Source: Bacteroidaceae bacterium
Lineage (GTDB): Bacteria; Bacteroidota; Bacteroidia; Bacteroidales; Bacteroidaceae
Length of the DNA: 64,000 bases
NCBI GenBank assembly: GCA_017617315.1
Contig: JAFZWM010000003.1
Location: 1-64,000, forward strand
Reading direction: 5' to 3'
Both the position numbers and the translations under genes were made by a program. Below the pieces are notes generated by a model. That model ran no database searches. It had not been told where the DNA came from and saw nothing but the letters and a program-made list of their open reading frames with translations. Positions within the stretch are counted from its first letter, which is position 1; each line of letters starts with the position of its first letter. This document shows, piece by piece, positions 1 to 6,134 of the stretch.

Positions 1-252
1 ATCAATCAAGTTGATCTTGTACTGGTGATTATCCCAGTTCCAGAATGTTGTTGTTGCAACTGAAGTAATAGTGATACCACGCTCCTGCTCCTGTGCCATC
101 CAGTCCATTGTTGCGCCACCCTCGTGAACCTCACCAATCTTGTGAGTCTTACCAGTGTAGAAAAGGATACGCTCAGAAGTTGTTGTCTTACCGGCATCGA
201 TGTGAGCCATGATACCAATATTTCGTGTAAAGTGCAAATCTGTTTTTGCCAT
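1..252 (-). CDS. fusA: Translation elongation factor G, N-terminal fragment
   Basis: The first 84 codons of EF-G, the ribosomal translocase GTPase, run off the left edge of the window. The G1 P-loop is visible as [14 protein letters not shown], and the switch region as [15 protein letters not shown]. The start is the ATG at 252-250, giving [13 protein letters not shown]. It lies 21 bases downstream of rpsG on the same strand, in the usual rpsL-rpsG-fusA order, so it is probably cotranscribed with them. A longer open frame over the same bases is out of frame with these motifs and is not the gene. Identity is secure; only the G-domain start is seen. Confidence 0.96.
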   Translation of the reverse strand, partial: MAKTDLHFTRNIGIMAHIDAGKTTTSERILFYTGKTHKIGEVHEGGATMDWMAQEQERGITITSVATTTFWNWDNHQYKINLID

Positions 253-273
253 AATATAACTTCTTTAAAATGA

Positions 274-750
274 TTAGAATCTGAAGTGAGCAAATGCACG
301 GTTAGCCTCAGCCATACGATGCATATCTTCCTTACGCTTGAAAGCACCACCCTGCTCGTTGTAAGCATCCATGATCTCAGATGCAAGCTTGTCAGCCATA
401 GTCTTACCACCACGCTTACGAGCAAAAAGGATAAGATTCTTCATTGAAATAGACTCCTTACGATCTGGACGGATCTCTGTTGGAACCTGGAATGTAGCAC
501 CACCGATACGGCGTGACTTAACCTCAACCTGTGGAGTTACGTTTTCCAAAGCCTTCTTCCAGATTTCGAGAGCTGATTTCTCCTCATTTGAAAGTTTTGC
601 TTTTACAGTCTCAAGAGCTGCATAGAAAATCTCATAAGATGTATTCTTCTTTCCATCATACATCAGATGGTTCACAAACTTAGAAACCTTTGTGTCATTG
701 AAAACAGGATCTGGAAGGATCACTCTTTTCTTTGGTTTTGCTTTTCTCAT
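274..750 (-). CDS. rpsG: 30S ribosomal protein S7
   Basis: S7 is a primary 16S rRNA-binding protein of the 30S head and lines the E site. The 158-residue product has the basic N-terminus MRKAKPKKR, the motif [19 protein letters not shown] and the C-terminal [14 protein letters not shown], all typical of the family at normal length. It sits between rpsL and fusA in the str operon. The 143-base spacer from rpsL is long for an operon and carries a small hairpin (798-811). In E. coli the S12-S7 spacer is where S7 represses its own operon; whether that happens here is unknown. Confidence 0.98.
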   Translation of the reverse strand: MRKAKPKKRVILPDPVFNDTKVSKFVNHLMYDGKKNTSYEIFYAALETVKAKLSNEEKSALEIWKKALENVTPQVEVKSRRIGGATFQVPTEIRPDRKESISMKNLILFARKRGGKTMADKLASEIMDAYNEQGGAFKRKEDMHRMAEANRAFAHFRF

Positions 751-797
751 TGTTTTGATAAATAATGTTTAGTTTGGGGCTGCTTTCGCTCTTCAAC

Positions 798-811
798 GGT
801 TCCACCGAACC
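798..811 (-). other. Small hairpin in the rpsL-rpsG spacer
   Basis: A perfect 5-bp inverted repeat, ggttc and gaacc with a 4-base loop, lies inside the 143-base spacer between rpsL and rpsG. There is no T-tract, so it is not a terminator. Its position parallels the E. coli S7 autoregulatory site, but a 5-bp stem can arise by chance. Confidence 0.25.
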
Positions 812-893
812 ATTTACTCAACCTTGTGCTTCCAACAAACAAAACAAATTAAATAATTAATAGTTTAAAAGGGATTTTTGTTCTCTGTACGAA

Positions 894-1274
894 TTACTTG
901 CCAGCCTTTGGACGCTTAGCACCATACTTAGAACGACGCTGTGTACGGTTTGCAACTCCTGCAGTATCAAGTGTTCCACGAACAATGTGATAACGTACAC
1001 CCGGAAGATCCTTAACACGACCACCGCGAACAAGCACGATTGAGTGCTCCTGCAAGTTGTGTCCCTCACCTGGGATGTAAGAGTTAACCTCCTTAGAGTT
1101 TGTCAAACGAACACGAGCAACCTTTCTCATTGCTGAGTTAGGCTTCTTAGGGGTTGTAGTGTAAACACGAACACAAACACCGCGACGCTGTGGACATGAA
1201 TCCAAAGCAGGTGACTTGCTCTTGTCTTCCAATACCTGTCTTCCCTTTCTTACTAACTGTTGAATAGTAGGCAT
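894..1274 (-). CDS. rpsL: 30S ribosomal protein S12
   Basis: S12 lies at the decoding centre and affects accuracy and streptomycin response. The 126-residue product starts [12 protein letters not shown] and contains the decoding loops [18 protein letters not shown] and [11 protein letters not shown]. The lysines where classical streptomycin-resistance changes occur are wild type: Lys in TTPKKPN and in the region before PGVRYH. It is the first gene of the str operon here, with a promoter box 75 bases upstream (1350-1357). Length and motifs are standard. Confidence 0.98.
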   Translation of the reverse strand: MPTIQQLVRKGRQVLEDKSKSPALDSCPQRRGVCVRVYTTTPKKPNSAMRKVARVRLTNSKEVNSYIPGEGHNLQEHSIVLVRGGRVKDLPGVRYHIVRGTLDTAGVANRTQRRSKYGAKRPKAGK

Positions 1275-1326
1275 TTTGTTTTTATTAAATTATTATATTA
1301 TTTGTAATTATCCGATTTAAACCTTT

Positions 1327-1339
1327 TGGGCAGTGCCCA
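1327..1339 (-). other. Hairpin near the 5' end of the str-operon leader
   Basis: The near-palindrome tgggcagtgccca lies about 5-10 bases downstream of the predicted rpsL transcription start. It could form a 5-bp stem with a 3-base loop at the 5' end of the mRNA. No T-tract follows. It might stabilise the transcript or be chance. Confidence 0.3.
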
Positions 1340-1349
1340 TTTTGGACTG

Positions 1350-1357
1350 CAAAATTA
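1350..1357 (-). promoter_or_regulatory. Promoter -7 box of the str operon
   Basis: TAATTTTG on the minus strand matches the Bacteroidetes TAnnTTTG box. It lies 75 bases before the rpsL start codon, a fairly long leader. Confidence 0.6.
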
Positions 1358-2078
1358 CTAATAAAATTTCAAATAAACGTACCTTATAATAAGTTTCATA
1401 TCCAACCGTATTAAAATTTAACGTTTTTTAACATTTATTAAGAATTATGGAGTGGTTTTACCTCATTTAAGGTCTAAAACAGACACAATCAGCAAAATTC
1501 AAAATAATGTTTCACAACATATTTTCTCGATTATTGAGCGGTGTATTATGCGAATTACAACCTTATTATATACACCTATTCGGAATAATATCCCGGCAAT
1601 TCTGGGAAACGCCCAGGGATAACAATACTACGAACCATCTGCATTTCTTTTAATGATTATCCTCAATTATCTGGAGAACACCTATCAGCCCAATAACCTA
1701 ACAGCAACACATTTGAAGAAATCCAGCCCTCACCTTAAGCGTAATACAGAAAATTTCAGTTTAGCTTAATTACGATAATATTCTATTGCTTTGACAGTAT
1801 GGCTATTCACAGGCTACCCTCCGGCATTTTATTGGCTATGGATTGGCTTCCTTCCGACTTACATCAATATAAGCATTTCGAACCCATCTCGAACCTTCCG
1901 GCTTGCTTCAACGTACCTTCCCCGTTGCTACTCCGTTCCTACCCCGTACCTTCAACGAATCTTGAACAAAGCTTCTTGCTTGCATCAATACGCGCATCTT
2001 CTTGCCGCCCCGTACCCTGAAATATGTTTTACAAACTGTTGCAGAATTGCTTATGCAACGCGTATCATATACAAAAAA
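1358..2078. other. Gene-free spacer upstream of the str operon
   Basis: No open frame here looks like a protein. The only sizeable one (1791-2111 plus) translates to a low-complexity Pro/Tyr/Ser-rich sequence that runs over the repeat and the DUF3467 terminator. The part nearest rpsL (1358-1798) is A+T-rich with no feature I can name. The remainder is the 11-bp-periodic array at 1799-2018. Confidence 0.7.
1799..2018 (-). repeat. Degenerate 11-bp tandem array, copy A
   Basis: Read on the minus strand from 2018 to 1799 the sequence splits into twenty consecutive 11-base units without loss of register, for example aaggtacgggg, taggaacggag, tagcaacgggg, aaggtacgttg, aagcaagccgg. Individual bases vary, but positions 5-8 are mostly two A/T bases followed by two G/C bases (tacg, aacg, ttcg, aagc, tagc). 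Near the end are tccatagccaa and taaaatgccgg, which recur in the same order and register in copy B at 39451-39472. Eleven is not a multiple of three, so a coding origin is unlikely. The function is unknown to me. Confidence 0.8.
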
Positions 2079-2097
2079 AGAGGCTTATTAAGCCTCT
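2079..2097 (-). terminator. Terminator overlapping the DUF3467 stop codon
   Basis: On the minus strand an 8-bp stem, agaggctt and aagcctct, has a 3-base loop and is followed by a run of seven T. The gene's TAA stop (2090-2088) is inside the loop, so the last codons form one arm of the hairpin. Confidence 0.8.
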
Positions 2098-2411
2098 CCC
2101 TTAAAATCTGATAAATTAGGAACGTATGTATCGCCCTTCTGTGCCTTCTGCTCTGGCAACTGAATTGGAGCAACGTTCGACTCAAATTTAGAAATATTGT
2201 CTTGCAATGCGTAAAGCAATCTCTTTGCGTGTTCTGGAGCAAGGATAATTCTGCTCTTTACGCTTGCCTTTGGAGCGCCCGGCATCATCTGAACAAAATC
2301 AACCACAAATTCTGAGGTAGAATGAGTTATTGCAACTAAGTTAGAGTATATACCCTGTGCCACTTCTGGAGACACTTCAATTTCCAATTGTTTTTTGTTG
2401 TTATTTTCCAT
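2088..2411 (-). CDS. DUF3467 family protein
   Basis: A 107-residue cytoplasmic protein of the DUF3467 family, common in Bacteroidetes and of unknown biochemical function. Family features seen are IEVSPEVAQGIYSNLVAITHS near the N-terminus and FVVDFVQMMPGAPKASVKSRIIL followed by PEHAKRLLYALQDNI. The start is set at MENNNKK (2411): upstream in-frame codons would precede the promoter box at 2443-2450. It is monocistronic, with its own promoter and a terminator at its stop codon. Function is not inferred. Confidence 0.85.
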   Translation of the reverse strand: MENNNKKQLEIEVSPEVAQGIYSNLVAITHSTSEFVVDFVQMMPGAPKASVKSRIILAPEHAKRLLYALQDNISKFESNVAPIQLPEQKAQKGDTYVPNLSDFKGEA

Positions 2412-2442
2412 GTTATAATATTTGATAAAATAGTATGTAATG

Positions 2443-2450
2443 CAAATATA
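2443..2450 (-). promoter_or_regulatory. Promoter -7 box of the DUF3467 gene
   Basis: TATATTTG on the minus strand, 31 bases before the start codon at 2411. It rules out the longer upstream frame as the real start. Confidence 0.65.
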
Positions 2451-2493
2451 CAATTTTATTTGAAAACAAAGTTCCAACAATCATTAAAATTTG

Positions 2494-2501
2494 TATATTT
2501 G
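2494..2501 (+). promoter_or_regulatory. Promoter -7 box of the C1 protease-like gene
   Basis: TATATTTG, 33 bases before the start codon at 2535. It is back to back with the DUF3467 promoter, 43 bases away. Confidence 0.65.
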
Positions 2502-2534
2502 TAAACGATTATTAAAATATACCTTATATTATAT

Positions 2535-3605
2535 ATGACTAAGGATTGTATTCGGCACACGATTATACTAACTTTATTATTCATATTTTCGAGCTATTAT
2601 AGTAAAGCCCAAGAAAACGAAGCAAAGATTCCCAACCTTTCCTTTTCTATCGAAGTGCTAAACAGATATACGCCCGTGAAACATCAGGGATACTCAAGCA
2701 ACTGCTGGGCTTTCTCAACCCTGTCAATGCTCGAGTCGGAGATGCTGCGCCTTGGAGTGGACTCTGTAAACCTCTCGTACGACTATGTTTACAGAGGAAA
2801 ACTAATAGACCAGTCGCTGCACTACTATCGGATGGCAGGGCACGAAGAGTTCCGCAAGGGAAGTCTGCCGCACTCATGCTTCAACGTGGTTAAGAACTAC
2901 GGAATCGTTCCGCTTTCAGTATATCAGCAGAAAAAGGTTAACTACAGCGACCTGAGATTCAATCTCGAACTTTCGCTGAAGGATTACATAAAGAAAGGGA
3001 TCGGCTACGACAAGGTTACCGAGGGCGTTACGGCAATCGTAGAGAAGGCTCTTGGCAAGAAGCCAGAGACTTTCAAGTTTAACAACAAGGATTTTACGCC
3101 AGAATCGTTTGCCAACCATCTTCAGCTGAACATGGACAACTATATCGAGATTACGAACAGTCCGTTTCAGCCCTACAACAAAAGATGTCATCTCGATTCT
3201 CCCGATAACTGGGAGGATTACGACATGCTGAATCTGGAACTCGATATCCTGCTGAATCTGGCAAAGAAAGCCATCAGAGAAGGCTACACGTTTGTTTGGG
3301 ATGGCGATGTTTCGAACGAAGGATATGCGCCGGAATACGGCCTCGCCTTCTATCCTAAAAGAAGCTCGGTTACAACAAGAAAAAGGGCCAAGTTGCTTGA
3401 AACGTTCGAGACGACAGACGACCATGCCATGCACGCCGTCGGACTGGCTTACGACCAATACGGAAAGACTTATTTTATAATAAAAGACTCTTACGGCGTG
3501 AGAGGACCATACAGAGGTTTGCTGATGATGTCGGAAGATTATTTCAAGGCAAACACCATCTGTATTGCCCTACACCGCAATGTCTTGAAACTTATTGATG
3601 ATTAA
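2535..3605 (+). CDS. Secreted C1-family (bleomycin hydrolase/aminopeptidase C-like) protease homologue
   Basis: A papain-fold protein of the C1B (PepC/bleomycin hydrolase) type, probably periplasmic. A signal peptide ends in YYSKA before Gln26. The active-site Cys57 is in VKHQGYSSNCWAF, with oxyanion Gln51, and the catalytic His297 is in DDHAMHAVG. The third catalytic position is unusual: the family's ENSWG reads KDSYG, so Asp318 replaces Asn and Tyr replaces Trp. At 356 residues it is shorter than PepC (about 440). It is a single gene with its own promoter, and its end overlaps the convergent gene at 3602 by 4 bases. Substrate is unknown; activity may be altered or lost. Confidence 0.8.
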   Translation: MTKDCIRHTIILTLLFIFSSYYSKAQENEAKIPNLSFSIEVLNRYTPVKHQGYSSNCWAFSTLSMLESEMLRLGVDSVNLSYDYVYRGKLIDQSLHYYRMAGHEEFRKGSLPHSCFNVVKNYGIVPLSVYQQKKVNYSDLRFNLELSLKDYIKKGIGYDKVTEGVTAIVEKALGKKPETFKFNNKDFTPESFANHLQLNMDNYIEITNSPFQPYNKRCHLDSPDNWEDYDMLNLELDILLNLAKKAIREGYTFVWDGDVSNEGYAPEYGLAFYPKRSSVTTRKRAKLLETFETTDDHAMHAVGLAYDQYGKTYFIIKDSYGVRGPYRGLLMMSEDYFKANTICIALHRNVLKLIDD

Positions 3606-4690
3606 AGTTTTATCTTTCTGTCAGAGAAAGCACTCTTTTTTACATTTCTGAGCAGTTTACGCTTGTGCTGCTTCATGTTGCCAAGCGAAACTGAAACCTT
3701 GATTTGCTGTTGCCAATCAATCACATCACCGTCGAAATGAGCAACCGCACCAATGTAACCTTCAAATCCCCTGCCATGAGCAAATCGGCAGAGAGCATCA
3801 ATTCGGTTATAGGTTTTTGAACGATAATAAGGGTCGTTCCAATACCATCGATTCAGCCCCATATTACCCTGAATCTGCTGTCTTTTTCCGTAGTAGAAAG
3901 TCTCCTTCAGATACAGACTTTTCCAGCCCAGAGTTGCCTCGAAAAGAAGGCCGGGACGAAGATTCCAGTCGAGTGTCTTTCCGCGACGGTCTCTCTCCAT
4001 TCCAAAGAGAACGCCACCCTGTATAGAAAGCGAATCGAGTGATGTAAGCTTCGTAAAATCGTAACCAAGAAAGCCGTTAGATATTGAATAATCCTGAATG
4101 TGCATATCGGCAGGAGCATCAAGCGTGAGGGCGTAATGATAGTAATATCCCTGAACGCCCATGAATACGTGCCCAATATTCAGACGGGCAGACAAGCCTG
4201 CCAAAAACTGCTCGTGACGGTTGTGCCCAATCTGGCCAGTCCAGTCGAGCAGAGCCTCTACATATCCTTTTTCCGTTCCGTACTGAAACAGCGCGCCCTG
4301 AGCGTTCTTGTTGAAATATCGCAACGAATCGCTGAATATGCAAGTCGGAAAATCGCCGTACAACTCCTTGCGCGGAAACGCTCCGACAAGAACTCTGAAC
4401 GGCGCACCATCGTACATATAATAAAGAGTAAGAGTCTCGTTGCTGAACGTTTTCTCACCGCCCCAGCAGTTCACCGCTCCGTAGCCAACTCTAAGCGCAT
4501 GAACGCTGTCTCTGATTCCAACCTTCGGTTCAATCCAAAAGCCTGTCAGAGTACCATCATTGCGATGCTTGCTCGACAATTCCATATTGTCGAAGAAGCC
4601 GTTGGCATCAACGCTCCATTCCAATTCTTGCGCAGAAGCGAGAAAAGAAACTGCTGAAATTATAATAGATAAGAAAAATCTCCGGTACAT
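3602..4690 (-). CDS. Predicted exported envelope protein, function unknown
   Basis: A 362-residue protein with a signal peptide (MYRRFFLSIIISAVSFLASA, then Gln21). The rest is rich in alternating aromatic and glycine segments such as GVQGYYYHYALTL and GYIGAVAHFDGDVIDW, which suggests a beta-rich outer-membrane or surface protein. The C-terminus is strongly basic (KQHKRKLLRNVKK), odd for a barrel end. I do not recognise a named family. It is the last gene of the operon that starts with the Lrp-type regulator and follows sufE by 12 bases. Confidence 0.6.
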   Translation of the reverse strand: MYRRFFLSIIISAVSFLASAQELEWSVDANGFFDNMELSSKHRNDGTLTGFWIEPKVGIRDSVHALRVGYGAVNCWGGEKTFSNETLTLYYMYDGAPFRVLVGAFPRKELYGDFPTCIFSDSLRYFNKNAQGALFQYGTEKGYVEALLDWTGQIGHNRHEQFLAGLSARLNIGHVFMGVQGYYYHYALTLDAPADMHIQDYSISNGFLGYDFTKLTSLDSLSIQGGVLFGMERDRRGKTLDWNLRPGLLFEATLGWKSLYLKETFYYGKRQQIQGNMGLNRWYWNDPYYRSKTYNRIDALCRFAHGRGFEGYIGAVAHFDGDVIDWQQQIKVSVSLGNMKQHKRKLLRNVKKSAFSDRKIKL

Positions 4691-4702
4691 AAACGCGCAG
4701 AA

Positions 4703-5131
4703 TTAAGCCATTTTAGCCTTAAATGCCAAAGCGTACATTCTTACCTGCTTAATCATTGCAAGCAAGCCGTTGCTTCGGGTTGGAGAAAGATGCTCTTTCA
4801 ATCCGATTTTCTCTATAAAATAGAGGTCTGCACCGAGAATCTCGTCGGGAGTATGGTCTGAAAGCACGCGGATAAGCAATGCCACAATGCCCTTTACGAT
4901 AAGCGCATCGCTCTCTGCCTGAAAATGAATGACGCCATCGACCAAATCGGCCTGAAGCCATACACGACTCTGACATCCGTCGATAAGATTCGACTCTGTC
5001 TTATACTTCTCGTCAAGCGGCTCCTGCTCATTTCCCAAGTCGATAAGCATCTGATACTTGTCCATCCAATCCTCTACATCCAAGAACTCTTCTATAACCT
5101 CATCTTGAATCTCGTTAATAGTTTGTTTCAT
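4703..5131 (-). CDS. sufE: SufE family sulfur acceptor
   Basis: SufE takes the persulfide sulfur from the cysteine desulfurase SufS and passes it to the Suf scaffold for Fe-S cluster assembly in the cytoplasm. The 142-residue product shows the family motif NLIDGCQSRVWLQ with the acceptor Cys, and SDALIVKGIVALLIRVLS after it. Length is normal. It lies 14 bases downstream of the glutaminyl cyclase gene. No sufBCDS genes are in the window, so its partners must lie elsewhere. Confidence 0.95.
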   Translation of the reverse strand: MKQTINEIQDEVIEEFLDVEDWMDKYQMLIDLGNEQEPLDEKYKTESNLIDGCQSRVWLQADLVDGVIHFQAESDALIVKGIVALLIRVLSDHTPDEILGADLYFIEKIGLKEHLSPTRSNGLLAMIKQVRMYALAFKAKMA

Positions 5132-5145
5132 CCTATAAAATCTTT

Positions 5146-6120
5146 TTACTTTTCGTTGTATATAACCTGCATCATTGTCTGTCCGACCGCCTTTAGAGTT
5201 GATTTGTCTATGTGCTCAACATCGTCGTTTATCGTATGCCATGTTGGGCCGAAAGAGCACGATGTTCCTTCGTAGTAAGGAATTATGTCGATAGTCGGAA
5301 TATTTGCTATTTTGTTTATCGGGCCGTGATCGTCGGTGATGTAGCCGCCCTGCTTGCGTGGAAATACAGATGAATATCCGGCATCGTCGGCTGCGTTCCA
5401 AACCTTGTTTACGACCGGACGCGCATACTCGAGCGAGAAGCCCTCCTGCAAGAAGCGTGCACCTTGTCCGCCAACCATATCGAGCAGAATGCCATAACGC
5501 GCCTTGTAGCCTGCCACATGCGGATTTGCAGCCCAATACTGAGCTCCCAGAGCCCACGAATCCTCGTCGTTGTCAGAACCATAATCCTCGGCATCGAGAC
5601 AGATGAAATCGATGCCAACGCTTATGTTTTTCTGCTGAATCTGGCGAGCCAGCTCAAGCATCACTGCGACACCGCTGGCGCCGTCGTTCGCACCCATGAC
5701 CGGAGTCTTGTGGTTCTTCTCGTCAGGATCGGCATCAGCCCACGGACGAGAGTCCCAATGTGCGCAAATCAGTATTCGAGCGCCGTTGTCAACGTTGTAA
5801 GATGCAATTATATTTCGGTTTTTCAGAACCGTTCCGTCGAAGGCCTTCAAGTCGGCAAACTGCTCGGTTACGGTTGCGCCATATTTCTTGAAGGCTGCAA
5901 CCAGATAGTCTCCGCATTTGTCGTGAGCCTTTGAATTCATCGTTCTCGGACCAAACTCGCATTGCTTCTGGACAAAAAAGAACGCGCTGTCTTCGTTAAA
6001 AGCAGGAGCAAGAACGACAGAATCGGCCTCTACGTTGTTAGAATTTGAATTCTGACTGCGGCAGGCCGAAAAGAACAATGTTACTAAAGGCAGTAAAAAA
6101 ACAATCTTATTTATCTTCAT
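5146..6120 (-). CDS. Glutaminyl-peptide cyclotransferase (M28-fold, type II), lipoprotein
   Basis: A lipoprotein (lipobox LFFSAC near residue 20) of the M28 zinc-peptidase fold, matching the periplasmic glutaminyl cyclases known from Porphyromonas, Tannerella and Prevotella. Zinc-site and active-site features are AHWDSRPWAD, GANDGASGVAVMLELAR, LDAEDYG and ITDDHGPI. These enzymes cyclise N-terminal Gln of exported proteins to pyroglutamate. The link fits this window, where eight secreted proteins have Gln at the mature N-terminus. It is third in the operon, between the C26-M19 fusion and sufE, with 14-base gaps on both sides. A plain aminopeptidase is the alternative. Confidence 0.85.
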   Translation of the reverse strand: MKINKIVFLLPLVTLFFSACRSQNSNSNNVEADSVVLAPAFNEDSAFFFVQKQCEFGPRTMNSKAHDKCGDYLVAAFKKYGATVTEQFADLKAFDGTVLKNRNIIASYNVDNGARILICAHWDSRPWADADPDEKNHKTPVMGANDGASGVAVMLELARQIQQKNISVGIDFICLDAEDYGSDNDEDSWALGAQYWAANPHVAGYKARYGILLDMVGGQGARFLQEGFSLEYARPVVNKVWNAADDAGYSSVFPRKQGGYITDDHGPINKIANIPTIDIIPYYEGTSCSFGPTWHTINDDVEHIDKSTLKAVGQTMMQVIYNEK

Positions 6121-6134
6121 ACAAAGAATTTATA

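Noticed and set aside
6..425. 139-codon open frame on the minus strand
   Set aside because: It is out of frame with fusA (1-252) and covers the rpsG end; its translation has no family resemblance.
1791..2111. 106-codon open frame on the plus strand
   Set aside because: It runs across the 11-base array and the DUF3467 terminator; composition follows the repeat, and no promoter box precedes it.
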